Source: Chryseobacterium defluvii (GTDB taxonomy: Bacteria > Bacteroidota > Bacteroidia > Flavobacteriales > Weeksellaceae). From it: a stretch of 64,000 bases of DNA. Made by a program: the position numbers and the translations under genes. The stretch covers positions 1,116,001 through 1,180,000 of the forward strand of contig NZ_JACHLE010000001.1 of NCBI RefSeq assembly GCF_014204415.1, written 5' to 3'. A model generated the notes under the pieces. It worked only from the letters and a program-made list of their open reading frames with translations. It made no database searches and was not told the DNA's origin. Of this stretch, positions 1 to 10,373 are shown piece after piece (position 1 is the first letter of the stretch; each line of letters starts with the position of its first letter).

Positions 1-1
1 A

Positions 2-1230
<1,229 letters not shown>

Positions 1231-1245
1231 GATTCTTATAGGGTA

Positions 1246-4200
1246 TTAATATTCTCCTGCCTGTACAATCCTACCTAAATGATTAAGCCTGACCTTTACA
1301 ATATTTCTCAACCCCTCAAGACTTTTTACACTTTTATATGTTATATCCTTTAACTCCTTCTTATCTTCAACTGATGTTTCTAAATGATGCCTGAAAACAT
1401 ATTCTCTAACATATGAATTGCCATATAATAATTTTGAAATTTTCTGAACTCTGAATAAGTTTTTAGAAATCATTTCTAAATTTCCATTATCATATAAATC
1501 TATTTCGTTCGGATTGAAATCTTCACCCAGAAACAGAAACATTTCATTTTGCTTCAAGGTAAACAAAAAACGGTATCCTTCACCGGATCTGTAATTCTTA
1601 TTAACAACCGGTAATTTTTGGTTCACTCTTTCAACCGCTTCATAAAAGGAGACGATATCATCATCTAATTCTCCATTTTCTTTTATATACACTGCTAAAT
1701 GGTGATTATTACCCGTACTCACAAAATCCACCGGAATTTTATTGTTATGATCATCTAATATTTCATTCCCGAAGTGATCTTTCTTAAAATGTAAAGATTC
1801 TGCATTGCTGACTCCGGTAATGGTAACACTTTTTATTGAAATTCCTTTTTCCTTATTAAGCCATATCGGGTTTTTGTCCAAATCAGAAAAAGCTTCTTTT
1901 GCATTACCATCAAATTCATCCAGACGGGATTTTAAAATTTTCCGAGTTCCGGCATCTATAATTTTTTCCAGATTCTTATAATCCTTAAAATTGTCCGCAT
2001 TTATAGGTTTTCTAATCGTAAAAATGGTGTCATACCATGAGAGGATAATTTTTTCAGGGATAACACCAGTCTTTTCCTCGTTATAATAAACAGGATTTTT
2101 CTGGATGGCATTTTTTCCGGAAAAAGCTTTTTTAGGATCATTTCCATTTTCATTCAATCTTTTCAATAATGCATTTTTGTAGACTTCATTCTGCACTTTC
2201 TGAATAGTCTGCAGATCAAATTTTGCCGATATTTTTTCTTCTCTGGTCTGCAAAATTCTGGCAGTTCCATAGACTGTTTCTTTATGTAGCTGTCCTCTTG
2301 GTGTAAGTCCCGTTTTTTTGATGACTCCGCCTTTTTTCTTAATCTTATTGATATTAGAGGTTACCACTTTATTTTTCGCTTTATGAGAGATCAAAACTTC
2401 CTGTAAATGTTTTTTGGCCATTTTTCTGAAATCTTTAATCGGAGAAATGAATCTCCTCGATCCGGAGCCATTCTTTTTTTCAATTACTTCTGTAATCATA
2501 TTCTCAATAGCATAGATATTTTTGTGTTCCTTATGCTTTTCATTACTTCTTGCATTGAGATAGTTCAGATACTGGATATGATTATGGGTTGTAAAAGCAA
2601 CTGTAAGTGCATCCATCGCATGATGACGGTGGTCGTTTCGCTTAGACCATTCAGAGATGATTTCTTTTTCTTCTCCTTTAGAGTTTCTAACAATCTCGGT
2701 AAGTCCTGATTTTCTGAATTTTTCCAAATTCAGTTCTTTCATCGTATTCACCAGATTCCAGTCTTCCCTGAGCTTATCCGTAATACTTCCTGAGGTAGAT
2801 ATCACAGAGTGGGTAATTCCGAAAAGAATTTCTTTGGCTTTTTTAGCAATGTATTGTGAGTCCCGTAAATCCCGTTCTACAAAACCATCACCAATCTCCA
2901 ACCCTTTTTTCAATAACTTCTCATATTTGGCTTTAGAAATAGATTTTTTCTCGTAAAGCTCTTTAATGACATTCAGATATTTTCCGAAATCTTCTTTATT
3001 ACCCTGTTCTATAAAATCGTAAGCCGTAAAATTCCCTTTATCCAGATTGGACTGCCTCGGAACCAGAACCTTATTGGAAAAACTGTCATCAAAAAACCTT
3101 GATTGCGGAATAATATGATCTATATCGTATTTGCCCGTAAAAAGGTTTTCTTTTTGTATTTTCTTATCCGTATAAAGATCTTTGAACCCATTAGCGGCCA
3201 ATTCCAGATATAGCTTATAACGTATAATATCATTTTTTGACGGCTTAGGAATACCAAATTCTCTTTTTAGTTCCTCTGCATACTTTTGATGGAGAAGTGT
3301 TGCTTCATTCATACTTTTAGTCATTTCAGCTCTCTCTTCGGCATTTTTTTTCAGCTCTCTTGCCAATTCAATTCTTATCTCGTCCGGGTTTCCATATTCT
3401 TTGATGATTTCATTGACCAGATTAATCATTTGATTCAAAATCTTTTCAACCACAGGGTTTCTCAAAGAATTTTTGGAGAGAATATCTAATTTATCTTTTA
3501 GCACTCTGTTTTTTAAATCTTCAGCAGTTAAAGAATTCTTTGAATGATTATATCCTGCCAAAAAGCACGCTTCGCTATATTTATGCTCTTTGATGTATGG
3601 GAAAATCCTACGCATTGCTTTACTGCTTAAACTTCCATATTCTTGTGAAAATACAATAGAAGATAATATTTTGGAATGTTCTTTTTTAAACCCAAATTTC
3701 TTTTCCAAAAGCTCATACAGCTTTTCGTTTCCGGAAGCAGAATTATCGCCTTCATATGAGTATAGTAAATGCCATAGCTGATAAAAAGGCTGTTTCTCAT
3801 ATTCCGGGTTCGGAAGTTCAGGATCAAAATCCAAAACGGAAGTATTGATAGTGTTAGCCTCAAATATTGGTTTTATCATCGCTTTTATTTCAGAAGCAGA
3901 TACTTTCAGTTCAGATAATTTGGCTTCATCTTTATCTTCTTTAATTTTCAGCAACTTAAAAACATTATATCCTTCCAGGTCCAGAATTTTCAGATAAGCC
4001 TGGTACAATTTTTCATTCGTTTTATTTCCTTCAATGGTTTTAAAATTGATTTTCACCTCTTTTTCCTTAAATCCAATAAGCTCCAGAGCTTTTTGTGCGG
4101 TGATATTTCCCTTCAGATTCACTTCATCGAAAATCATTTCTTTTTCTTCCAGATCCAAAAACCTCCTTCCCTCTTCATTTTTAATCTCAATGTTGTTCAA

Positions 4201-5457
4201 AACCTGCCAAATTTTAAATTCCTGAAACAAAGGAGAAGATTTGGGTGCTACTTTTAATCCTACCGTTTTTCTTTTAGTCTTTCCATTTTCCTGAATTTCA
4301 ATTTCCTTGTTTTCAAATTCACAGATACTGATCAATCCTTTCTGTGATTTCAGTTTTCTCTGATAAAAAATAACCACATCCCGGATTTCATCCTTTAATT
4401 CAAGGGTCAGTTCAGAATGGAATTTTGACTGTGCTTCCCAGATTTTCTCGAACTCGTCCAAATAATCCTGCCTGTAAAAAACCTGATTTTTGAGTCTGGT
4501 ATGGGGATTTTTCTGCAACTGTACATAAAGATACTCCCCAATCGTCTGATCGTTAAAATAAAGCTCTTTACTCCTGTCACTTATTGCTCCAAGATAACCA
4601 CTTGAATTATTGAGATTATTATTGATTTCTGTAATTACATAAGCTACTTCTTTAATATCCAGCTGGTGAGAAATAGCTTTACTTCTCCACTCATAAGCCT
4701 GTAGCTTCTTTTCTTCTTTTGTTCCTTTATTATCTGCCGTATAGATTTTATAACGATTCAAAAAGGTGGCTATGGTTGCCCTCTGCCCTTTTCCTTCAAG
4801 TTCTTTTTTAAATTCATCTGTCAGAATTTCGAGATAAAATTGTTTTTGGAAGCTCCATACCTTATCCAACTCTGCCTGTAGATCTGAACGATAAAAATCA
4901 GGGATCTGTTTTTTACCCTTTTTTAAAAGCTGATATCCATATTCTCCGGGAGTACTATTTCCCTCATATAATTGCTTCGCAACAGCCATCCCGTCAATGG
5001 CTTTCCCCTCATCATCACTTTGTACTTTCCGGCTGCTTTTATAGCCTCTTTTTTTGTTGATCAGAAATAAAACTCTTGCCAGTTCAGATAATTCAATTTT
5101 TTCTCTTGCAGATTTCGCCCTCAGCTGTTGAGTCTGAAAAGTAGAATGCTCTCCTACTTCAGTTAAGATATCATTCCTGTTTATAATTTTATGATCGATT
5201 AAAATTTCCAGCAGATTTTTCCTTCTCAATTTGAAACGCTGGAGGTTTCTTCTGGCGCTTCTTGCCAAAGTCCTCCCCGCATTGGTAGTAATAGGCTTTC
5301 CCTTTTCAAAATTAGTTTGTTCGTCTGTTGTAAGGGGATTTACACGAACTCCCAATTTTATAATTTTATTGTTTTCCGGATTTTTAAGATCTTCTTCAAC
5401 CACAGCCCATCCTATGGAAGACACTCCGAGGTCCAGTCCTATGATTCTTTTTGACAT
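1246..5457 (-). CDS. cas9: CRISPR RNA-guided endonuclease Cas9 (type II-C)
   Basis: Cas9 cuts DNA targets matched by crRNA paired with tracrRNA. The 1403-residue product resembles the long Bacteroidota II-C enzymes. RuvC-I starts IIGLDLGVSSIGWAV with Asp9. An Arg-rich bridge helix follows (GRTLARSARRNLQRFKLRR). RuvC-II has Glu697 (EIRIELARE). The HNH motif DIDHIIPQ has Asp780 and His781. RuvC-III (RHHAMDALTVAF) has His946 and Asp949. All catalytic residues are present, so both nuclease sites look intact. The gene heads the cas operon. A TAnnTTTG promoter element (TAGATTTG) lies about 80 nt upstream, inside the region from which the tracrRNA is transcribed in the opposite direction. Confidence 0.98.
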   Translation of the reverse strand: MSKRIIGLDLGVSSIGWAVVEEDLKNPENNKIIKLGVRVNPLTTDEQTNFEKGKPITTNAGRTLARSARRNLQRFKLRRKNLLEILIDHKIINRNDILTEVGEHSTFQTQQLRAKSAREKIELSELARVLFLINKKRGYKSSRKVQSDDEGKAIDGMAVAKQLYEGNSTPGEYGYQLLKKGKKQIPDFYRSDLQAELDKVWSFQKQFYLEILTDEFKKELEGKGQRATIATFLNRYKIYTADNKGTKEEKKLQAYEWRSKAISHQLDIKEVAYVITEINNNLNNSSGYLGAISDRSKELYFNDQTIGEYLYVQLQKNPHTRLKNQVFYRQDYLDEFEKIWEAQSKFHSELTLELKDEIRDVVIFYQRKLKSQKGLISICEFENKEIEIQENGKTKRKTVGLKVAPKSSPLFQEFKIWQVLNNIEIKNEEGRRFLDLEEKEMIFDEVNLKGNITAQKALELIGFKEKEVKINFKTIEGNKTNEKLYQAYLKILDLEGYNVFKLLKIKEDKDEAKLSELKVSASEIKAMIKPIFEANTINTSVLDFDPELPNPEYEKQPFYQLWHLLYSYEGDNSASGNEKLYELLEKKFGFKKEHSKILSSIVFSQEYGSLSSKAMRRIFPYIKEHKYSEACFLAGYNHSKNSLTAEDLKNRVLKDKLDILSKNSLRNPVVEKILNQMINLVNEIIKEYGNPDEIRIELARELKKNAEERAEMTKSMNEATLLHQKYAEELKREFGIPKPSKNDIIRYKLYLELAANGFKDLYTDKKIQKENLFTGKYDIDHIIPQSRFFDDSFSNKVLVPRQSNLDKGNFTAYDFIEQGNKEDFGKYLNVIKELYEKKSISKAKYEKLLKKGLEIGDGFVERDLRDSQYIAKKAKEILFGITHSVISTSGSITDKLREDWNLVNTMKELNLEKFRKSGLTEIVRNSKGEEKEIISEWSKRNDHRHHAMDALTVAFTTHNHIQYLNYLNARSNEKHKEHKNIYAIENMITEVIEKKNGSGSRRFISPIKDFRKMAKKHLQEVLISHKAKNKVVTSNINKIKKKGGVIKKTGLTPRGQLHKETVYGTARILQTREEKISAKFDLQTIQKVQNEVYKNALLKRLNENGNDPKKAFSGKNAIQKNPVYYNEEKTGVIPEKIILSWYDTIFTIRKPINADNFKDYKNLEKIIDAGTRKILKSRLDEFDGNAKEAFSDLDKNPIWLNKEKGISIKSVTITGVSNAESLHFKKDHFGNEILDDHNNKIPVDFVSTGNNHHLAVYIKENGELDDDIVSFYEAVERVNQKLPVVNKNYRSGEGYRFLFTLKQNEMFLFLGEDFNPNEIDLYDNGNLEMISKNLFRVQKISKLLYGNSYVREYVFRHHLETSVEDKKELKDITYKSVKSLEGLRNIVKVRLNHLGRIVQAGEY

Positions 5458-5483
5458 AGTAATACAGTTATTAGTGTTATATA

Positions 5484-5526
5484 AATGTAAGAAAATTACA
5501 TTATTAGTAAATTACGGTTTTCCGTA
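5484..5526. promoter_or_regulatory. Two short palindromes upstream of cas9
   Basis: Two inverted repeats sit 27-69 nt upstream of the cas9 ATG: AATGTAA/TTACATT with a 5-nt spacer (5484-5502) and TACGG/CCGTA with a TTTT spacer (5513-5526). They lie in the presumed cas9 5' leader and next to the tracrRNA promoter. They could be operator sites or leader hairpins. This is inference; only the symmetry is seen. Confidence 0.35.
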
Positions 5527-5556
5527 TTGTATAATCAAATCTATTTACTATTTTTG
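5527..5556 (+). promoter_or_regulatory. Flavobacterial promoter for tracrRNA
   Basis: TTG at 5527-5529 and TATTTTTG at 5549-5556 are separated by 19 nt, an exact match to the Bacteroidota consensus TTG-N17-23-TAnnTTTG. Transcription would start near 5563, at the left edge of the anti-repeat. On the other strand TAGATTTG (5536-5543) fits a cas9 -7 element, so the two divergent promoters overlap. Confidence 0.7.
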
Positions 5557-5562
5557 AATTAC

Positions 5563-5636
5563 TAAATTTTGAAAGCAATTCACAATAAGGATTATTCCGT
5601 TGTGAAAACATTTAAGGCGGGGCAACTCGCCTTTTT
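5563..5636 (+). ncRNA. tracrRNA of the type II-C system
   Basis: A short RNA of about 74 nt is predicted divergent from cas9. Its 5' part, TTGAAAGCAATTCACAA (5569-5585), has the complement TTGTGAATTGCTTTCAA, the form of the known Bacteroidota II-C repeat start, so it should be the anti-repeat. CAATAAGG follows, as in the Neisseria II-C tracrRNA. TTCACAA and TTGTGAA (around 5579-5585 and 5600-5606) could form a nexus-type hairpin. The 3' end is a terminator hairpin AAGGCG-(8 nt)-CGCCTT at 5614-5633 followed by T residues. A consensus promoter lies at the right distance. The repeat itself is outside the window, so base-pairing cannot be verified here. Confidence 0.85.
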
Positions 5637-5675
5637 CATTTCAAAACACTATTTTCGCTTTTTCAAAAAACCAAA

Positions 5676-7799
5676 ATGACTTCTTTAAAATTTATACAGC
5701 AGCAACTCAATATATCCGAAAAAAGCATAAGCAATACCCTTCAGTTATTATCAGAAGACTGTACCATCCCTTTTATTGCCCGCTACCGGAAAGATAAAAC
5801 CGGAAATCTGGATGAAATTCAGATAGAGCAGATCTCAAAACTTAATAAGCAGTTCGAAGAGATCATCAAACGAAAAGAAACCATCTTAAAATCCATTGAA
5901 GAACAAAATGCCCTGACTGCCGAACTGAAGCAAAGAATTGAAGACAGCTTCGATATTCAGGAGCTTGAAGACCTTTACCTTCCTTTCAAAAAACGAAAAA
6001 AAACCAAAGCTGATGCAGCAAAGGAAAAAGGACTGGAACCTTTAGCTAAGATTATCATGAGCCAGAAAAGCAATGATCTTTTGTTTTTGGCTTCAAAATA
6101 TATCAATGAGAATGTATCATCGGAAGAAGAAGCTTTACAAGGCGCAAGGGATATCATTGCCGAATGGATCAATGAAAACATGTATGTCCGTAAGAATCTG
6201 CGCCGGATGTTTCAGCGTAAGGCAGTTATTACTTCCAAAGTTGTAAAAGCTAAAAAAGATGAAGAAGATGCTCAGAAATTCTCCCAATATTTTGAATGGG
6301 AAGAAAACCTGAACAGAACTCCTTCGCACCGGCTTCTTGCCATGCTCAGGGCCGAAACCGAAGGCTTTGTGAAAACCAATGTGGAAATCGATAAGGAAGA
6401 AGCTATTGATTTTATAGAGAATGCAATCATCAAATCTAATAATGAAACGTCAGAGCATATTTCATCTGCCATAAAAGACAGCTACAAACGATTGCTGGAA
6501 CCTGCTATTTCCAACGAAGCCTTACAAGAAGCTAAAGAAAAAGCGGATAAAAAAGCAATCGAAATTTTCTCAGAAAATTTAAGCCAGCTACTCTTGGCTC
6601 CTCCTTTGGGAGAAAAAAGGATCCTGGCTATTGACCCTGGTTATAAAAGCGGCTGCAAGGTGGTCTGTATGGATGAAAAAGGGGATCTTCTGCATAATGA
6701 AACCCTCTACCCTCACGCTCCGCAAAATGAATCCGGAATGGCCATGAAAAAGATCCGTTCTATGGTCAATGCGTACAATATTGAAGCGATCTCTATCGGA
6801 AATGGTACAGCAAGTCGCGAAACAGAGTTTTTTATTAAAAAAATTGCATTTGATAAGGCTGTTCAGGTTTTTGTGGTCTCAGAAGCCGGTGCGTCTGTGT
6901 ACTCTGCCAGTAAAATAGCCCGGGAAGAGTTTCCATCTTATGACGTGACGGTTCGTGGAGCTGTTTCTATCGGAAGACGATTGGCTGATCCATTGGCTGA
7001 ACTGGTAAAAATAGATCCAAAGTCCATTGGTGTTGGACAGTATCAGCATGATGTAGACCAGACCCAGCTAAAGAACGAACTTGATTCCACAGTAATGAAA
7101 TGTGTAAATTCTGTTGGTATTAACCTGAATACGGCAAGCAAATCACTTTTAAGCTATGTTTCCGGGATCGGTGAGAAAATGGCTGAAAATATTGTGAATT
7201 ACCGTTCTGAAAACGGGCCTTTTGAAGACAGAAAGCAGTTGAAAAAGGTACCCAGATTAGGTGAAAAGGCCTTTCAGCAGGCTGCTGCATTCGTAAGGAT
7301 CTCCCATGCCAAAAATCCTTTGGATAATTCTGCGGTACACCCTGAAGCTTATGGAATCATAGAAAAGATGGCTAAAGATCTGGGGATCAGAACAGATGAG
7401 CTTATTGCCAATAAGGAAAAGATCTCTCTGATCCGGCCTGAAAAATACATTACTGAAGATATCGGTATTCTGGGGATAAAAGACATCCTTAAAGAGCTTG
7501 AAAAACCGGGATTAGACCCGAGAAAAGCTGCAAAAATATTTGAATTCGACCCTAATGTGAAAAGCATTAAAGATTTAAAATCGGGTATGATCTTACCGGG
7601 GATAGTTAACAATATTACGGCTTTCGGATGTTTTGTGGATCTGGGGATCAAAGAAAGCGGGCTGGTTCATATTTCCCAGCTGAAAGACGGTTTTGTTTCT
7701 GATGTGAACGAGGTAGTAAAGCTTCATCAGCACGTTCAGGTAAAAGTAACTGAAGTGGATGAAGCGAGGAAAAGGATCCAACTGAGCATGATCATATAA
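5676..7799 (+). CDS. tex: Tex family RNA-binding transcriptional accessory protein
   Basis: Tex is a conserved cytoplasmic RNA-binding protein related to eukaryotic Spt6 and linked to transcription and stress tolerance. The 707 residues have the family order. The helical Tex N-terminal region (IARYRKDKTGNLDEIQIEQI) comes first. A YqgF/RNase H-like fold follows at about 315-440 (LAIDPGYKSGCKVVCMD). A helix-hairpin-helix pair is at about 485-560 (LLSYVSGIGEKMAENIV). A C-terminal S1 domain is at about 632-703 (GIVNNITAFGCFVDLGIKE). Length and order are normal. It begins 40 nt after the tracrRNA terminator, and TATTTTCG at 5650-5657 may be its own -7 element. No functional tie to CRISPR is implied beyond adjacency. 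Confidence 0.97.
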   Translation: MTSLKFIQQQLNISEKSISNTLQLLSEDCTIPFIARYRKDKTGNLDEIQIEQISKLNKQFEEIIKRKETILKSIEEQNALTAELKQRIEDSFDIQELEDLYLPFKKRKKTKADAAKEKGLEPLAKIIMSQKSNDLLFLASKYINENVSSEEEALQGARDIIAEWINENMYVRKNLRRMFQRKAVITSKVVKAKKDEEDAQKFSQYFEWEENLNRTPSHRLLAMLRAETEGFVKTNVEIDKEEAIDFIENAIIKSNNETSEHISSAIKDSYKRLLEPAISNEALQEAKEKADKKAIEIFSENLSQLLLAPPLGEKRILAIDPGYKSGCKVVCMDEKGDLLHNETLYPHAPQNESGMAMKKIRSMVNAYNIEAISIGNGTASRETEFFIKKIAFDKAVQVFVVSEAGASVYSASKIAREEFPSYDVTVRGAVSIGRRLADPLAELVKIDPKSIGVGQYQHDVDQTQLKNELDSTVMKCVNSVGINLNTASKSLLSYVSGIGEKMAENIVNYRSENGPFEDRKQLKKVPRLGEKAFQQAAAFVRISHAKNPLDNSAVHPEAYGIIEKMAKDLGIRTDELIANKEKISLIRPEKYITEDIGILGIKDILKELEKPGLDPRKAAKIFEFDPNVKSIKDLKSGMILPGIVNNITAFGCFVDLGIKESGLVHISQLKDGFVSDVNEVVKLHQHVQVKVTEVDEARKRIQLSMII

Positions 7800-7860
7800 A
7801 CTTCCTATGGATAGGTAAACCTCCTGAAATAAATTATCGGATAAGAGCTATAACTATTAT

Positions 7861-7898
7861 AAAAAATAACCCCTGCTTTTCGGCAAGGGTTATTTTTT
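7861..7898. terminator. Bidirectional terminator between tex and the histone-like gene
   Basis: A 12-bp AT-flanked stem with core AATAACCC/GGGTTATT (7861-7872 with 7887-7898) has an inner TGC/GCA pairing and a T-rich run on each strand. It lies between convergent genes and can end transcription from both sides. It touches the stop codon of the minus-strand gene. Confidence 0.85.
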
Positions 7899-8073
7899 AT
7901 TTTTTTGATTCCTCAACAGAAACTTTTCTGAATTCTTTGAACAGTTTGCTTAGTTCTAAAGCTGATTTACGAGCTCTTGTTCCGGCTGCCTTGTTCCCTT
8001 TTTCTGCCTGTTGGTTTGCTTCAGTAGCGAATACTTCAAATTCCGCGTTGATTTTTTCGATTAGTTCTTTCAT
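7897..8073 (-). CDS. Histone H1-like small basic protein
   Basis: A 58-residue Lys-rich protein: a helical start MKELIEKINAEFEVFATEAN, then GNKAAGTRARKSALELSKLFKEFRK. Such proteins are annotated in Chryseobacterium and Flavobacterium as histone H1 or Hc1-like and are thought to bind the nucleoid. The lysine-rich tail of chlamydial Hc1 is absent, so the match is to the N-terminal helical part only. I chose the start at 8073, preceded by an A/T-rich leader. A -7 element TATATTTG lies at 8095-8102 on this strand, with a TTG 15 nt further up, slightly short of consensus spacing. Function in DNA compaction is inferred from family naming, not from a visible catalytic motif. Confidence 0.8.
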   Translation of the reverse strand: MKELIEKINAEFEVFATEANQQAEKGNKAAGTRARKSALELSKLFKEFRKVSVEESKK

Positions 8074-8231
8074 TTTATTTAAAAATTTAGGCTGCAAATA
8101 TAGGTTTTATGGGAATTCAAGCCTAATTTACTTTAAAAAAATTGCACTTGTTGGTATTTTGTTATACAGAACCAGAAATAAGTACTTCTTAAACCACACC
8201 ATTAGAAGCTTATTCTTATTTACTTTAAAAC

Positions 8232-10373
8232 TTACAAATTTTCTACAAAATTTATTTTTTTTAAATAATCATTACAGCTTTTAAAATCCAAATAATTATT
8301 TTTAAGCAATTCAATCTGATATTTTATTGGTAGAAACCCGCCCCATTTTGAGAAATCTAAAGCTCCCGGGCTTTTGTCCAACATTAGCATCAAAGCAAAA
8401 TTTACATTCTTTTTTTCGCATATTTCTTTGAGTTTTGATTTGAAGATATTTTTGTCTATTTTCAGATGAAAAGAACTGTTCCATTCAAAATATTGACAAT
8501 CTATACCTTCTGTTTCTAAAAGAAATTTAATTGTCCTGTTGATTTTAGAGTCTGCAAATGAATAGAAGGTCAGATTATCATTACTAATCAGTAAAGGACG
8601 TTCATTAACTATGTCTTTAATATTAAAAACGGAAAAATCATTCCGCAGATTATTAATTACATTTTCCCCATTTTCACTAAGTGCTTCAATCTTATTTTTT
8701 GTCACTAAAATTTCAAGCATTTTTTCTCTTATTTTGTGTGCCGTATCTCCCCCACTTCCAAAAAATAAAGGTTTTTTGCCATCCATTGCTCTCACCACCT
8801 CTACTTTTTTTGCTTTAAAGTCCACATGTAAGATCTTCCATATCTTAGCTGCAAGAAAAATATTTTCATCTTTTTTTAATTGAAAAGATAGAGGAAGCTC
8901 TCCTATTTTATTTCCGTTGCTGGAAACTTTAAAGAATGTCTCTGTTTTAAAAACACTATAAAAGTCTTTATTATTAACAATTTTTTCTCCTTCTATTCCG
9001 ATAATAAATTCATAGTCCAACTTTTCAAGAAAATCTATCTGCAAAAGATGATTGATAATTTCTTCCGCCTCTTCTGGTTCGATATACACAAACGCAGTAT
9101 TGAGCCGAATTTCTTCTAAAAGTTTATCTAAGATTATTCCTGATGTTCCCTTAACAATAGACAAAATCTGATGAACAAGAATGTCATAGGGTTTTTTATC
9201 AATGCGGACAGGCTCTATATATTGATCTTTATACAAATGCCAGCAACCCAATGACTGCAATAAATTCCATTCATCTGTTGCATATAGAAACAAATTGCTT
9301 GCTTTATCTTCCCGCCTCCCACTTCGTCCGACTCTTTGAATTAATGAGGCAATACTGTTGGTTGAATCAATCTGAACGACCTCATCCACATTCCCAATAT
9401 CAATTCCTAATTCCAGTGTAGATGTACAGGAAATACAGAAATTTTTATGTTTATTTTCCTGATCTTTAGCAAATTTTTCTATATCTTCTCTTACCTCCTT
9501 GTCAACAGAAGAATGGTGTGAAAAATAGTTTTTATGCCCATTTTTCCTGTCTGATTGTCTCTTAAGTTTTACGGCCACTTCTTCTACCCTGCCTCTGAAA
9601 TTAGGAAAAATTAGTGTTTTACTGTTTTTAGTCTGCTCATAAAGATCTTCTATCAGTTCTGACGGAAGTTCACTGTTTCCGCCTTCAAAATATTTAAATA
9701 CCGCATTGATAGGCTTTGGAGTGGTGTCTCTTATAATTTTCGTATGTTCAGAATCGCCAAGGAATTCTTTCAGCTCCATGTATTTATTAGTATCACTTAT
9801 TGTGGCAGAAAGTGCTACAATACTGATTTTTTTATTATTGACTCTTTGTAACCTGTTCAATAAAGACTGAAGATGAATTCCACGGTCTGAACCTAAAAAA
9901 GAATGAATTTCATCTATAACAATATATTCCAAGGCGGAAAATAAATGACAGACGTTATAGGGTTTATTCACAAACATTGCTTCCAGGGACTCGGGAGTAA
10001 TTAGAACTATTCCTTCAGGATTTTTAAGCAGCCTGTCTTTCGCTCCTTTAGCAGCTTCCCCATGCCATTTCGTTACGGGTACATCAAGATAATCGCAAAG
10101 GTCCTGAATTCTTACAAACTGATCATTGATTAAAGCAATTAATGGTGAAATATAAAGAACCTTTACTCCCTGTTCTTTAAAGTTTACTTTTGATAAAATC
10201 GGCAAAAAAGCAGCCTCAGTTTTACCTGAAGCTGTTCTGGATATTAAAACATAATTGTTATCCGTAGAAATAATTCTTTGAATGGCTGCCTCCTGAATAG
10301 GCCTTAGACTCTCCCATTTCTTGTCACGAATATATTTTCTGATAGGCTCAGAAAGCAGGTTGAAGGCTGTCAT
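8232..10373 (-). CDS. DEAD/DEAH-box superfamily II helicase (Lhr/BrxHI-like)
   Basis: A 713-residue ATP-dependent helicase, last gene of a four-gene minus-strand operon. Visible motifs are Walker A at 45-52 (SRTASGKT), motif Ia ISPLIALINDQ, Walker B DEIH at 154-157, motif III LSAT at 188-191, TSTLELGIDIG, and motif VI QRVGRSGR at 346-353. The Q-motif region reads LRPIQEAAI. About 350 C-terminal residues after the helicase core are not recognised in detail. The order of motifs resembles Lhr-like helicases and the BrxHI helicases that accompany BrxD in BREX-like loci. Its ATG overlaps the stop of the ATPase gene (ATGA), so the two are translationally coupled. A nucleic-acid remodelling role in defence or repair is inferred from this neighbourhood. 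Confidence 0.9.
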   Translation of the reverse strand: MTAFNLLSEPIRKYIRDKKWESLRPIQEAAIQRIISTDNNYVLISRTASGKTEAAFLPILSKVNFKEQGVKVLYISPLIALINDQFVRIQDLCDYLDVPVTKWHGEAAKGAKDRLLKNPEGIVLITPESLEAMFVNKPYNVCHLFSALEYIVIDEIHSFLGSDRGIHLQSLLNRLQRVNNKKISIVALSATISDTNKYMELKEFLGDSEHTKIIRDTTPKPINAVFKYFEGGNSELPSELIEDLYEQTKNSKTLIFPNFRGRVEEVAVKLKRQSDRKNGHKNYFSHHSSVDKEVREDIEKFAKDQENKHKNFCISCTSTLELGIDIGNVDEVVQIDSTNSIASLIQRVGRSGRREDKASNLFLYATDEWNLLQSLGCWHLYKDQYIEPVRIDKKPYDILVHQILSIVKGTSGIILDKLLEEIRLNTAFVYIEPEEAEEIINHLLQIDFLEKLDYEFIIGIEGEKIVNNKDFYSVFKTETFFKVSSNGNKIGELPLSFQLKKDENIFLAAKIWKILHVDFKAKKVEVVRAMDGKKPLFFGSGGDTAHKIREKMLEILVTKNKIEALSENGENVINNLRNDFSVFNIKDIVNERPLLISNDNLTFYSFADSKINRTIKFLLETEGIDCQYFEWNSSFHLKIDKNIFKSKLKEICEKKNVNFALMLMLDKSPGALDFSKWGGFLPIKYQIELLKNNYLDFKSCNDYLKKINFVENL

